Below the pieces are notes generated by a model that was not told where the DNA came from, did not search any database, and saw only the letters and a list, made by a program, of their open reading frames with translations. The position numbers and the translations under genes were made by a program. A stretch of DNA of 64,000 nt from Balamuthia mandrillaris (lineage: Eukaryota; Discosea; Longamoebia; Balamuthiidae). Where the stretch lies: the NCBI GenBank assembly GCA_031835245.1, contig JAVKOQ010000261.1, forward strand, positions 1 to 64,000, read 5' to 3'. Positions within the stretch are counted from its first letter, which is position 1, and every line of letters begins with the position of its first letter. Shown piece by piece: positions 33,276 through 45,048 of this stretch.

Positions 33276-35852
33276 ATGAAAAAGTCGCTCAAAAAGTTGG
33301 GCCACACCAGCCTTCACCCTGGGTCCCTCAAAGACAAACTGGGAGGGCGCCCCCCCACGGCCGGCGCGCTGGAGGCCGCCGCCGAAGGGGAGGACCACGA
33401 GGGAAAAATAGGCACGCCGGCCTTGGTGGAGGCCATCTTCGACTACCAAGCCACGGAAGCCAAAGAGCTCACCTTTCGCAAAGGAGATCGCTTCCATCTT
33501 CTGTTTTTGGTTGGTTTTGTTTGTTGTTTTGTTTCTTAAAATTTTGAAGCCTTTGTTAGGCAGTTCCTGCTCCTGACCAAGAAAACGCGCTGCAGGATGC
33601 AACTGGGTGGGCCATCGGTCAACTGTCCAACGGCACTCAGGTACTCTTTAAAACTTTATTTTAATCAAAAACGAACAAACTCGAGCGGGTGCTTACCGCT
33701 TTATAACTACACAACAGGGCTGGTTTTCCATAGAGTTTGTTCAAGTGCTGGAAGAGGGTGTGACCATGCCTGCTGCTGTGGAGGAGGGTGGCGGCAGTAA
33801 TAACGCCCCCTCCATTGCTATCGGCAAAAGAGAGAAGCTCCCACCCAGCGAGGCCTCTTCTGAAAGCGATGGCCACAAAGACGAAACACAGGCACCTCCA
33901 CAGCAGGAAAATGCTGAAACAGTGGCAGCGATTGAGGTGAAGCCAGAGGACAGTGGCACCGTTGCTTCTGTTGAAAGACCGGTATGCCTTGTGCCTCCTC
34001 TTTTTATCCTGGTTCCTCTTCGTCAGCATCGCCTTTTTCTCACCATAGTGCGTGCTATAGGTTAAACTGCACAAAAGTGGAAAGTTGTTGAAGAAAAAGA
34101 AGCAACTGCGAACGCCAACTGACTACGACAGCATTGAAAATGAGGTTCGTTGCCTTGTCTCCTCCTGCTTTTTGTTCCCGTCAAACTAACAAGTAAACCA
34201 AACAACATCAAATGAAAATAATTGCTGATGAAGGTGTTGATATGTGGTTGGCTCAACAAGAAAGGAAGAACCCGAAGGAACTGGAAAAAGAGATGGTTCC
34301 AACTCAAAGTACGCATTAAGTTGCTCTCTCTCTTTTCCTCTGCTCTCGGTCTCTCTCTCTCTCTCTCTCTCTGCCTGACAAATACGTGGCTTTCAATAAC
34401 AATATAGGGACCACATTTAACTTATTTTGCGAAAGAAGGAGAGAAAGAACCTATCAACTCCATTCACTTTGATAGTTGTATAGTGGACGAGTTGAAACTC
34501 AGAGAAGGCAGCGCTAGGGTATCTATACGTGCCCTATTTCTCTGTCTTCGCACTTTATCAAGAATACTGACCAAGGTTATTGCAAGCCATGTAACCTGTT
34601 AATAACAGAAGGAAGAAAACTTTATTTCTACGCAGATGATGACGACGAAAACATACGATGGCATCTCCTCTTCACCTGTAAGAGTGCCGAATTGGCCTAC
34701 GTGAAAAAGATGAAGGTTCAGAGCCAACCCCTTAATCTCAACCTGGTACAATTCCTGCATCATCCGTTTGTGAAGAAACTTTATCTGGACGAAACCTCGG
34801 TGTCTCTGGAGGGCATGGTTGCTCTCTCCCAGGTAGTGCGCCACCACAAAACGTTGCAAGTGCTCTCGTTGAAGCAGACCGGGCTTGATAAGCTTGGTCT
34901 GGACTCCCTCTGTGATGCCCTGAAGATCAACCAAAGCCTCCTCTATCTCGATTTGAGCTACAACGGCATCGACGCTGAAGGAGCCAGATCATTGCAAGAG
35001 GTTCGTGGGCCTTGCTTCAAACTTCAAAAGCACCTCGCCTCTAACTCGTCGTAACGCCATTAAGGCATTAAAGCAAAACACAAGCATACAAGGGCTTAGT
35101 CTTACAAACAATCCGTTGGGCGAAGCTGGGGTTCAACTTCTATCCGAGTGTTTAGACAACCACCGGTTCGCTTTTCTCACTTTTCTCTTGCCTTATCTCA
35201 TTTCGGTATATAAATTTATAAACAGCCAATTGGAGGAATTGCGATTAAAACGCACCGCCATGACTGATAATGCCGTTAAGCATCTTTGCGAAGCACTTAG
35301 TAGGCCTCATGTCCTTCCTGCTCTTCACTTGGATGGAAATAAAATCGGTAACCCCTTCTCTCTCTCTCTCTCTCTCTCTCTCACATTATCTCCTCTCATC
35401 TTGGAAGCCAACGCTCATTTTCCCTATTACTAAATTGAAAATTAAAATAACAGGGGTAGCAGGCATACGACATATCGCCAAGCTGCTGAAATGCAACCAA
35501 AGCATCACCTCCCTCCATTTGGAAAAGTGCGGGTTGGACTCTGCGGCACTTGCCCTCCTTGCCAAGGCCGTTGGCAAGAGCGCCACCGTCAAGGAACTCT
35601 TCCTGGCCGGGAATTCCATGGATCCTTCCGCTATACGTCCTGTCATCTTAATGGCTGCTGTAAGTATTCTTCTTCTCTGTTCTTTTTTCCCTGCATCTTT
35701 GCTTTGCTGTTCTCATTTCCAACGGAACAAAGGAGCACAAAGAACTACGAAGCGTGGACATTGGTTACAAACTGAACAGTAGCAATCTAGAGCTGCTTCG
35801 GGTGCTGTATGCATGTGGCTTGTTGGCTACCAATAACAGTGCATCCTCGTAA
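33276..35852 (+). CDS. SH3-PH-LRR protein
   Basis: Probable cytoskeletal or membrane signalling adaptor. Exons: 33276-33509, 33560-33640, 33718-33981, 34061-34144, 34234-34308, 34408-34528, 34609-35000, 35065-35165, 35226-35347, 35454-35659, 35733-35852; 599 aa. The SH3 domain has ALVEAIFDYQATEAKELTF, the GW pair at ATGWAIGQL, and GWFSIEFVQVL. After a Ser/acidic linker comes a PH domain: ICGWLNKKGRTRRNWKKRWF, LTYFAKEGE, and the final Trp in NIRWHLLF. A C-terminal RNH1/RanGAP-type LRR array follows (VLSLKQTGLDKLGLDSLCDA, LYLDLSYNGIDAEGARSL, LEKCGLDSAALALLA). PH plus LRR recalls CARMIL, but CARMIL lacks an SH3 domain and is longer. Ligands are unknown. Confidence 0.88.
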
Positions 35853-35955
35853 TCATGGTTGTTCGCTGCTGCTGGATCGAATGGATCACCAAACACATGA
35901 ATAATGTACTATAACAATTACTATTACTATTGCTATACGTTTGAAAAAGAGCAAA

Positions 35956-37091
35956 CTAGTCGGATGCATTGCTGGCGGACGTCGATTTGATCTCTGGATT
36001 CTTCTTCAACCTCAGAATGGTTATCTTCTGATGTTGGTAGATCGGATCCAACTCACTCTCCGCAACCTGCGTGTTGCATTCATAGAAAAAACCAAAAAAT
36101 GCAAGTTTTTAGCGTTCATGTTCTCAGGAATTGCACGATGTGCATTTGGAGCATACCCTGTCTCCGCTAAAGTAATTGTACACGAGGCTCCAGAACACGC
36201 GCACTGACTCGGGGTTGTGTTCCTGAAAGCCAAAGAGGATTTCGGTGTCCTCATCGGCCAGAGCCCAAATGGTGGCCAGCAGGTCCGGGACCTTCTTGTC
36301 TAGGTACACTGTGTCAGCGGCCAGCACCATGTCAAAGTGGCCCAGCCCTTTGTAGTCGCTCTCGTTTCCCCTTGTTTTGCGTTTTTTGATGAGGCAGAGA
36401 ACGAGAGCAGGAATAGAAAAAACAGAGAGAGAGAGAGAGAGCAGGAGGAGAGGAAGCAGAGGAAAGAGGGAGAGAAAGTGAGAGAGAACAAGGAGAAGAA
36501 CAAGATACCAAAACAATTCTTGAACGACCAATTGGCCATCGGTAATGAGGGAGGCATTCTTTTGGGCGTTAAGCTTCATGAGAGGGACGATCCATTTGCA
36601 GTCGGTGCCTATGACGTTGGCCCCAAGCACGGCTGCCGACAGACTGAGCACGCCACAACCACCGCCCACTTCTATGATCCGTTTGCCGACGACGGAGGAA
36701 GGGTCCTGGCTCTTGCGATGCTCCAAAAACTTGCTCAACACGATGCTCTTTGTTATTGTTTCAGTGTAAGATGGGATGGCACGAAAAAGGAGGAGGCAAA
36801 AAGGAGTCAAAGAAAAAAGTTTACCGAGTCCCAAACGGTGAGGCCAACGATTTCGACCGAGTTGGCGAGGCCTTGGTGGATGACAAGCTTTTTGCCCTCC
36901 ACCTCCAGCTCAAAGTCGTCGAGGTAGCGTTCCTTGTCGGTCTTTTTCAGCCTTCTCCATGTGTCGCTGCCTTCCTGCTTATTCTCCTCGGTCTCCTCCT
37001 GCGGGGCCTGTTGTTCCTCCGCCTCCGCCTGTTCCTTCTCCCCGCCGCCTCGTTGGGCGCCGCGCAAGACCAGTGGCACCGCGGAGCTCAT
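35956..37091 (-). CDS. METTL21-type (Methyltransf_16) protein lysine methyltransferase
   Basis: Seven-beta-strand SAM-dependent methyltransferase of the METTL21/EFM family, which methylates lysines on chaperones or elongation factors. Exons (minus): 36825-37091, 36509-36747, 36157-36358, 35956-36066; phases agree, 272 aa. Start ATG 37091 precedes a Glu/Gln-rich lead. Family landmarks: VEIVGLTVWDSSIVLSKFLE, SAM motif I IIEVGGGCGVLSLSAA, the post-I acidic TDCKW, and MVLAADTVYLDKKVPDLL. The end has DPIYQHQKITILRL, as in METTL21 proteins. It converges with the SH3-PH-LRR gene, with only ~100 bp between stop codons. The substrate cannot be told from sequence. Confidence 0.88.
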
Positions 37092-37122
37092 TACGCTTTA
37101 CGTCCTCCTCCTCCTCCTCCTC

Positions 37123-37186
<64 letters not shown>

Positions 37187-37605
37187 GGTGGTGGTTGTGG
37201 TCGTTGGTGGTTCCTGTTCACCATTTGTTACGATAATTATTGGTGAATTATCGACAATAATCCTGATGGCTTATTTCGGGTCGACACAATCAGAACAGTG
37301 TTCCGGTTGACGCCACACGAAAGTTGGCAGACGCCCTGCTGAAAAGTGGCAGAAAGGGGAGGGAGAACAAATGACCAACCGCTGTGCTCTGCCCCGCTGC
37401 CCCGCTGCTAGTAATTATTACGGATAGATATCAAGATACCAGCTGCTGCTGCTGCTGCTGCTGCTGCTTCGTCTTGCCCAGTAGCAGAATATTTTCGAGG
37501 GCAAGCTTTTGGTCTCTCTACTCCGCCTGGTGGCTTTTTTTTGGGGGAATTCACGAACTGCTGTTGCTGCTGCGGAGAAAGAACCAACTTTTTTTTTTTT
37601 TGACG
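37092..37605. promoter_or_regulatory. Divergent intergenic region, METTL21 / DPE2, with CTG repeats
   Basis: About 510 bp. (CTC)n then (CTG)n run at ~37104-37187 on the plus strand, CAG on the METTL21 strand and within its likely 5' leader. A second (CTG)n is at 37442-37467. No gene seen. Confidence 0.5.
37104..37187. repeat. (CTC)n(CTG)n compound microsatellite
   Basis: About 8 CTC units followed by ~20 CTG units on the plus strand, starting ~13 bp upstream of the METTL21 ATG on the other strand. Read on that strand it is CAG-GAG repeat in the 5' leader. Confidence 0.9.
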
Positions 37606-38033
37606 ATGACGAGCTCCACCGTCAAACTGTGCTTCCGAGTGAACTACAAGACGGAATGGGGTCAAGAGGTGGCGCTTGTGGGAGACCTTCCTAGCCTCGG
37701 CCTCTGGAACCCTGTGCAGTCAGTGAGGTGGGTGGCGCTCTCTTTCAGTGTCCTCTTTCACTGTAAACCTTTTTTTTCCCATAGCTCACCGAACAAAACA
37801 ACAGGATGAACTGGGTGGCGGAGGAGGGCGACTGGGAAGGGGAAGTGGAGTTGGAGCCCCATCTCAACATAGAGTATAAATTTGTGGTAGTTAACAGTCA
37901 CAGCCGTATTGCCGTCCGTTGGGAGGGTGACCCCAACAGAACCCTTCGTGTGCCGCCCACCAATGCTTTGCTTTCTCATGTTTGGCAGGTGAGTCCCTTG
38001 CTCTTCTCTGCAAGCTATTTTTCCACTTCTCCA

Positions 38034-38082
<49 letters not shown>

Positions 38083-41000
38083 TACTCTTCTCTCTCTTCT
38101 CTCTCTTGTCGTTCTTTTTGGTCTTCTCCAAACGCTGATGCCTCTCTCTCTCTCTCTCTCTCTCTTGCTCGCTCTCCCTTGGCTGGTTGAACACGAATAG
38201 GAAGGGTTGGGCCCCTTCGAAGAAGTGAAAAGGACGGCAGCCTTCAGCAAGGTCATCTTTAGAGGGAAGAACTCGGACGCCCCGTCCCCAAGCATTGCCC
38301 AAGAAGAGCTCAATGAGGCATTGCGTGAAGGCCTGGAGAAGCGAAACGATGGTCGGTGTTAACAGCTTGTTCAATGCTTGTGTGCTTGTCTTTCTTTGGG
38401 GTGAGCTAACAGAAAAACCACTTACAGACTCTTCAAGTGTTTTACTTCAACTCAAGTTGCGTCATGACTATGTGGGCAGCTCAAAATCCATTTGCGTTGT
38501 TGGAAGTTGTGAGACTCTGGGCTCCTGGTACCCCAGTCGAGCATTGCCTCTCTCTAGAGTAGGAGAGTCGCTTTGGCAGCTTACCATACTAGTTCCCGAG
38601 GATGACATACCTTTCGAGTATAAATACATCCTTCGCGACAGTTCTTTCACAGAGGTACCCTGTTTTACTGAAGGAGACTCTTTATTGCTTTGCTTATAAC
38701 GCTAACACCAAAATTTTTGAATGCGTAGGTGGCATGGGAGAGTGGTCCCAATAGAGTATTCAATGCATTTCCTGACCAACTAGAGGACATGCCTCTGTTT
38801 CTCTTTGATGATGGCTTGTTTAGGGTAGTTTTTCCCGCTTGTGTGACTGTTCATATGTATGTCCTCTCGACATGCTAACGAATATTTATAACTAACTCCA
38901 ATTGAACTAGTCCGAGATAGGGCCATGGAAAGGAGCTGGCGCTGCTGTACCCGTTTTTTCGCTGCGCAGTGAGAATGGTTTGGGAGTGGGTGAATTTCCC
39001 GATATCAAGCTGTTGATTGATTGGGCCAAGTTGGTGGGCCTTCAGCTCATCCAGCTTTTGCCTGTCAACGATACCACCGCCCATGGCATGTGGTGGGATT
39101 CTTATCCTTACAGGTATCTTGGTTCCCTCTTGTAGTGCTTTACTTCCGCTCCTCTTCTCCTGTACTTATCATTGGCGTCTTGATTCTGTTGCATAGTGCA
39201 ATCTCCGTGTTTGCCTTGCATCCGATTTACCTCAACCTTCAGCAGCTGGACCCGCCTGCGAACGTTCTAAAGAAGATCCAACGACATGTTAAAGCAATGA
39301 AAGGAGATGCACCACTTGACTACGAGGTTCCCTCCCTTTTTCTTTTTCTCCCCTTGTTTTGTTCTCCTTTTTGGCTTATGATACATATTTTTCCGCATTC
39401 ACAGAGAGTTATGGCCATTAAAAACAAATATCTTAAAAGGATATACAGCCATTACAAACAGGCGTGGCTGCATAGCTCCGAACTTAAAGCATTCGTAAAA
39501 GAGCACGAGTCATGGCTCCCAGCCTACGCTCTCTTCTCCTATCTGAAGGAACTCAACTCCACAGCTGACTTTCACAAGTGGCCAAAATACACCACCATCA
39601 CAGAGGTATAGCAGTTAGTTGATTTCACCTTTGCAACATTGGCGGGAATTAACGTAGAGGTACAACTTTACAGGAAGTCATCGCTACTCTTACCAGTCCC
39701 ACAAGTGATATCTATGAGGACAATATTGCTTACCACTACTTTGTGCAATACCATCTTTCCCGGCAGCTTTCCGATGCATCAAGATATGCAGCGGAGAAAG
39801 GGGTGGTAATAAAAGGAGACTTGCCTATTGGTGTGGATCCTCTCAGTGTGGATGCGTGGCTACATCCTCACCTGTTCAACCTTGATAAGCAGACTGGAGC
39901 ACCACCTGACTATTTTGGTGTGTAACCTTTGTTGTCATCCGAGTTACGAATCTTGCTAACCAAAAATCATTATCCTTAACCCTATGGTGTTTAGCCAAGT
40001 ATGGTCAAAACTGGGGCTTTCCCACTTACAACTGGGAAGAAATGGCGAAAGATAATTACAGTTGGTGGCGGCAGCGCCTGCAAGTGCTTTCCAAGTATTT
40101 CCATGCGTACGTATCTCAGAGCATTAGCTATTTTATTTTTTCGTTTTTTCGTTGTTATTGACCATAACCATTCCAGCTACCGAATCGACCATGTTTTGGG
40201 CTTCTTCCGCATTTGGGAGATACCTGGTCATTGCATTAACGGCCTATTGGGCAGACTGAATCCCAGCATTCCCATTTGGAATTGGGAGTTGGAAGGAAAA
40301 GGCGTTTGGGATTTCCGCCGCCTTACAGGTAAATTGCATCACTACTGCTGAAACATTATAATGAAGACGAAGAGCTGATCCTTTGTGTTTTGCATAGATC
40401 CCTACGTTACTGATGAATTGTTGCAAACGAGCTTTGGAAAGGAATGGCAGAATATAAAAGCTCGCTTCTTTAATGTGGGTGAAAGTACTCAACGGATTCA
40501 ATTCAAACCAGAGTATCTAACTGAAAAAGCCCTTCAGGTAAATGTCCCCTCAGCCCCGTTTGGCTGGGTCTTTAATTATCTGCTTACTCTATTGTATAGG
40601 AAGCCTTTGATGAGGACCACAGTCTTCCTGAAAAGCAGAAAGCGGAAACTTTGAAGAAGTTGTGGGATCTGCTTGGCAATGTAATACTTTTGAGGTATAA
40701 AATGTTCTTCCTTTTTTTTTTCTTTTCCTTCTTCTCCTCCTTCTTCTTTGCCTTTGGTTTTTTCTTTGCTCAATGGATTACTCGCCTCTCACTTCGTTTG
40801 GCCCAAACGAATGAAGGGATGAAGAGGACCCAGAAAGAAAATTCTACCCCCGAGTGGATATGATGACCACATCCTCCTTCGCAGAGTTGCACAATGAAAG
40901 TATCCAGAATGCATTACGGGACCTTTACTGTGACTATTTCTATCGTCGTCAGGACAACGAGTGGAGAAAGGGTGCATTGAGTAAGTGATATTAAACTATT

Positions 41001-42006
41001 GCTTTTTAGGGCCTCTTACTGTTTTACCAGAGAACGCTAACCAAACACTGCTCAGAAAAACTTTCTGTTATGCGCTCCGCCTCAGACATGTTGATTTGTG
41101 CTGAAGACCTTGGAATGTTGGCTAATTGTGTTCCAAGGGTACTAGAAGAACTTGCTATTCTTGCGTTGCGTGTGCAGCGCATGCCTAAAGACGTCGGGGT
41201 CGAGTTTGCTCGTTGTGAAAGCTATGAATATCTGAGTGTTTGTACGCCATCCACTCATGATACCTCAACCCTTAGGTACTTTGTCGCTTCTCTCTCTCCT
41301 CTCTCTATCTCTCTATCTCTATCTCTCCTTCATTTGAGTTGCTCATTGAGGTTGCTACTCATAATAGGGGGTGGTGGGAGGAAGATCCAGAAGCCACCCA
41401 GCGATACTACAACGATATTCTTGGCGTGCAGGGCACTGCTCCTAAAGAATGTGAGCCCGCTATTATACACAAGATACTGGACCAACATCTAGCGTCTCCG
41501 AGCATGTGGGCCATTTTTGCCGTTCAAGTAAGCATCTTCTTTCTGGACGTTTGTTTGTGGCGCGCTCTAATACTGCGTTGTTAGGATTTGTTTGCTTTGA
41601 AGCAAGAATTGAGAAAGCACAGCCCACAAGAGGAGCGTATAAACGAGCCAGCAGTTCGTCATCACTATTGGAGGTACATTCTCTGTTCTCTGGCCGGTGT
41701 TAACCACAAGCGAGTCACTTATCCTGCTTCTAACGTTTGCTATTAATTGTGGATAGATATCGCATTCCATTCACATTAGAGGAATTGTGCTTCCAACAGG
41801 AGCCACATGAGGACGATGGAGTTAACGAGCTCAGCGTGAATCAGCTCCAGCTTGAAGAAGGCGACGAGACAAAGAAGAAGAAAGAAAAGAAGAGAAACTT
41901 ACTCGTAACCGCAATAACGTCTCCCTTAGCTTCCAATCCCTTTGCTGACCTAGCACAGCAGCTCAGCTCCCTTATTCAAAAGCATCATAGAGAACCTTGG
42001 TTGTGA
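37606..42006 (+). CDS. DPE2-type 4-alpha-glucanotransferase (two CBM20 plus GH77)
   Basis: Disproportionating enzyme 2 transfers glucose from maltose to glycogen-like acceptors in the cytosol. Eighteen exons from 37606-37727 to 41757-42006, phases all consistent, giving 979 aa (Arabidopsis DPE2 is ~955). Two N-terminal CBM20 starch-binding modules: VALVGDLPSLGLWNP...EYKFVVVN, and ICVVGSCETLGSWYPSRALP...FEYKYILRD. The GH77 domain starts at GAAVPVFSLRSENGLGVGEF. It has GQNWGFPTYNWEEM, the nucleophile Asp in RIDHVLGFFRIWEIP, the acid/base Glu in CAEDLG, and the third Asp in STHDTSTLR, and a DPE2-type insert is present within the GH77 domain. AATAAA lies 11 nt past the stop. Confidence 0.95.
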
Positions 42007-42016
42007 TCCTCGTTTG

Positions 42017-42022
42017 AATAAA
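42017..42022 (+). terminator. AATAAA polyadenylation signal of DPE2
   Basis: The hexamer AATAAA lies 11 nt after the DPE2 TGA. The convergent thioredoxin-like gene ends ~220 bp further on. Confidence 0.5.
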
Positions 42023-42242
42023 TAGACTTCTTAAGGTCTTTACAAATTAACCTTCTTTCTCAGCGCAAATGTTTGTGGTTTTTTTAGTTGTCTGCATCCC
42101 TTCCTAGCAGCAGCTGTGGACGTTGGTAGAAGTGAATGGATAGTAAATAGGCGGACAGCAGGTTAGTGTTTACATTTCTTATTTAGTGTTTATTCCAACA
42201 ACTAGAGAAAAGTGAAGCTTTCCAAAAGTTGGTGGCGTGTGT

Positions 42243-42996
42243 TCAAGGGTTGCCCACAAGCCATGCCTCGCTCTCAATGCAGTGATTGATCCGTTGGCGC
42301 GTCAGTTGATCGGGAATTAGACGCTCGGACTCAACGCCTTCTTTCAGGACAAGCAATGTAGGAAAAGATGAACCAGCCACCTCCAGGCGTTGAGCAAGCT
42401 CAGGATAACTAGAGGCCTTCAACCGGCAAAAGAGTACCCTCCCGTCAGTTCGCGCACACTCCCTTCTTATCAGTTCAGCTGCAGCACGCGTCGCTTCATC
42501 CTCCCTGTTATTTTACCATTAGCCGGAGTTGGTAGTAAGAGCTCTCTGTCTCCTCTCTCGCTCTCTCTCGCTCTCTCTCTCTCTCAGATGCTCTCCTCTT
42601 GTACATCTCTCTCTCCCTCCCTCTCCCTCTCTCCCTCCCTCACTCCCCTGTCTGACTTTGAGACCAAGGTGCTTACTGGGTGAAACACAAAAGAGCAACA
42701 GGAAGGGACTCGTAAATGATGCGCTCGAAGAAGTCTTCTCTAGTCACCAACTCGTCTTTCTCTGAGGGAGGAGAGGGCAGCGGAGCGAAGTGAACTGTAG
42801 ATTGGTTGCTGTTTTCGTGAGTGGCAGGTCGAGGGCCAGTGGAAGCACTGGCGTAGTTTCTGCTTGACCACGAGGGTAGAGTAGCAGCCAGGCCCAAACG
42901 AGGAGCGCGCAGAAAAGAAGTCGCTGCAATCCTAGGAGCAAGAGGTCTCTTAAGCGCCAGACCGGCAATGGCGTTGCCACGGGAGCCCAGCCTCAT
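42243..42996 (-). CDS. Thioredoxin-fold protein, probable mitochondrial, lacking CxxC
   Basis: Exons (minus): 42677-42996 and 42243-42504; 193 aa. The N-terminal ~50 residues are rich in Arg, Ala, Ser and Leu with no acidic residues (MRLGSRGNAIAGLALKRPLA), fitting a mitochondrial targeting peptide. The remainder follows thioredoxin order: FFERIIYESLPVALLCFTQ, a helix AAAELIRREC, RVLFCRLKASSYPELAQRLEV, FPTLLVLKEG with the cis-Pro, and a last helix. The position of the CGPC motif is FTQED, so no redox pair exists. It may act as a scaffold or chaperone. The fold is inferred from pattern; family not named. Confidence 0.6.
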
Positions 42997-43663
42997 TCTG
43001 CTTGCTTGCCTTTAGCTTGCTTGCCTTTAGCTTGCTTGCTTGCTAGCGTTGTCGTTCCTGCTACACAGCGACACAGCGTGAAATTCCCCTCCTCTGCTAG
43101 AAAGTGACCCCTCATCCTGAAACAAAAAAAAAAGGCGCACTGCGGCTCCAGCCAGCCCAGCCCAGCCCAGCCCGTTGTTACAATGCCGGAGGTTGGTTAT
43201 TTTTTTCGCTGTCTCATTGATCGACTTGATCTTGGCGCCCCGCTGGAAAAACAAAGTGTACTTTATTCATACAAACGCTTCAGCACAAAAAGAGGGGAGA
43301 TAAATGCGCCGCCTTAGTCTTTACCGCCACCACCACCACCACTCCACCATCACTATCCATTTGGGAGAGGGTGGTGGCGCATGGCCTGCCTTTTCCTCAT
43401 TCAGAAGGTGGAGGAGGAGCAGGAGGAAGGAGGAGAGCTGACAACGATGACGATGATGGGTAGCTGGGCAGATGGGTAGATGTACGGGCCAGGTAAGGTG
43501 GAGAAATAGAGGGCATTCTCAAACAGAGGGAGGCATGAGGTAGGTTTGCAGTTGGGACGGATGACTGAAGGAGGCCTCCACCTAGTTCGGCAGTTGGAGG
43601 GAGGAAGAGGAAGGGAGAAAGGGGGAGTAAAGAGTCGGGTGCTGGCTATATCATCATCTGTCT
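42997..43663. other. Gene-free stretch between the thioredoxin-like and ankyrin genes
   Basis: About 670 bp. It contains TTGCTTGCCTTTAGC-type direct repeats at ~43003-43045 and a CCCAG repeat at ~43156-43172, then the 3' flank of the ankyrin gene. No coding frame is supported. It should hold the thioredoxin-like gene's promoter. Confidence 0.5.
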
Positions 43664-44449
43664 CTAGTTGTCCTTGACGATTTGTTTTTTGATCAAGCTT
43701 TTGGAGGCAAGGTCTGCTGCTGTCTGTCCTTCCTTGTTGTGTATGGAGGGGTCGGCACCAGCGGCCATGAGGGCCTTCACCGTACCGAGCTTGTTCTTCT
43801 TGGCGGCCTCGTGCAGGGGGGTGTTTCCTCGCTCGTTGAGGGCGTTGACCTGGGCGCCATACTTGAGCAGCAGGTTGAGAGCGTCGGTTTGGCCCCAAAA
43901 GGCGGCTGTGTGGAGAGGGGTTTGGCCGTCGGGGGCCTTGCCTTGCACAGCTGCGCCTTTGGTCAGGAGCAGCTGCATGCCCTCCAGCCAGCCGGTCTGG
44001 CTGGCAATGGCGAGTGGGGTGGAGCCTTGCTCGTTGGCCTCATCAAAGGGAACGCCTTGGTCTATGGCAAACTGAAGGAAGGCAGGATTGCCCAGGGTGG
44101 CCGCCTTGTGGCAAATACTCTCGTCGGCGTCTGTGAGGGCCTTGGGGTCCACCCCTTTCTCTTTGACGAGGTACTGGAGGACCTCCCAGTTGCCGTCCCT
44201 AACGGCCAGGTGGAGGGGCAGCCTCCCTGCCAATGACTTTATGTGAACGTCTGCACCTTTGGCCACGCACAGCTTGAAGCACTCCAACGTGCCGTCGTCG
44301 CTGGCAAGGTGGTGCAGCACCGTGTAACCCTCTATGGGGTCGGCGTAGTTGGGCGGCGCTCCGGCCTCCAACGCCTCCTCCACTCCAGCAAAGTCTCCGT
44401 TCTCAGCCGCCGCTAAGAGTTGCTCTCCCAGTTCCCTCTTGGTAGCCAT
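43664..44449 (-). CDS. Ankyrin-repeat protein (261 aa)
   Basis: Intronless coding sequence from ATG 44449 to the stop at 43664. It consists almost wholly of about six to seven ankyrin repeats with canonical cores: GYTVLHHLASDDG, RLPLHLAVRDGNWEVLQYL, GSTPLAIASQTGWLEGMQLL, GQTPLHTAAFWGQTDALNLL, GNTPLHEAAKKNKLGTVKAL and GQTAADLA. There is no signal peptide, membrane segment or catalytic domain. A cytosolic protein-protein interaction role is inferred. A leader intron (44461-44567) precedes the start codon. The next gene upstream is also an ankyrin protein on the same strand, but the two are not close copies. Confidence 0.93.
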   Translation of the reverse strand: MATKRELGEQLLAAAENGDFAGVEEALEAGAPPNYADPIEGYTVLHHLASDDGTLECFKLCVAKGADVHIKSLAGRLPLHLAVRDGNWEVLQYLVKEKGVDPKALTDADESICHKAATLGNPAFLQFAIDQGVPFDEANEQGSTPLAIASQTGWLEGMQLLLTKGAAVQGKAPDGQTPLHTAAFWGQTDALNLLLKYGAQVNALNERGNTPLHEAAKKNKLGTVKALMAAGADPSIHNKEGQTAADLASKSLIKKQIVKDN

Positions 44450-44460
44450 CTGTTTGCAAC

Positions 44461-44567
44461 CTGCAAAATATATTGGGGCAGGGCGTTACGGTGAGTGGGT
44501 GTCAACGACGAGCTGCTGCTCGCCCAACAAACATCAAAAACAACAGGCTGCCGCACAAATAGCTTAC
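44461..44567 (-). other. 5'-UTR intron of the ankyrin gene
   Basis: Donor GTAAGC after AAAG and acceptor TATTTTGCAG, 11 nt before ATG 44449. The consensus ends and the position argue for a leader intron. A TATATA element lies further upstream at ~44680-44686. Confidence 0.55.
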
Positions 44568-44679
44568 CTTTGCTTGGCGTGTCTTTCTTCCTCTTCTTCT
44601 CCTCTTTACACACGGCGAATGAAAAAACTTATTCCCCCTCCTCCTCCGCTTTCTTCTCTCTTTTCTGGTGCCAAAAGGG

Positions 44680-44686
44680 ATATATA
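44680..44686 (-). promoter_or_regulatory. TATA-like element of the ankyrin gene
   Basis: The palindromic ATATATA lies ~115 bp upstream of the proposed leader exon's donor, a plausible core-promoter distance. Sequence pattern only. Confidence 0.35.
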
Positions 44687-45048
44687 GCAACGCGGATACG
44701 GCTATCCGCACACAGCAAATGCCCCCAGCGTTGGTCGGTCGGTCGGTTGCTAGGTTTGTTTGCCCCACCAGCAGACGGGCAAGAGAAGAGAGAAGAGAGA
44801 AGAGAGATGAAGAAGAGCCTTGGGGAAGAAGACAAGCTACATTACAACAGTTTCGTTTGGTTTATTATTCACAAGTGCTGCTAAAAGCAAGGAAGAGAGA
44901 AAGTAATGACACAATAGAATCGTAGTAGAGGAAAACAACAAAGGTTACAAAGAAGGGTCCAATCCATCCAACCGTGAGCACGGGAGAGCAAGCTTCCCAA
45001 CAAATCCACACACACTATCGGCAAATAAAAACAGAAGGGGTTCTGCAT

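Noticed and set aside
43401-43898. 165-codon minus-strand frame overlapping the ankyrin 3' end
   Set aside because: Alternate frame of the ankyrin gene running into its 3' flank; no ankyrin or other motif.
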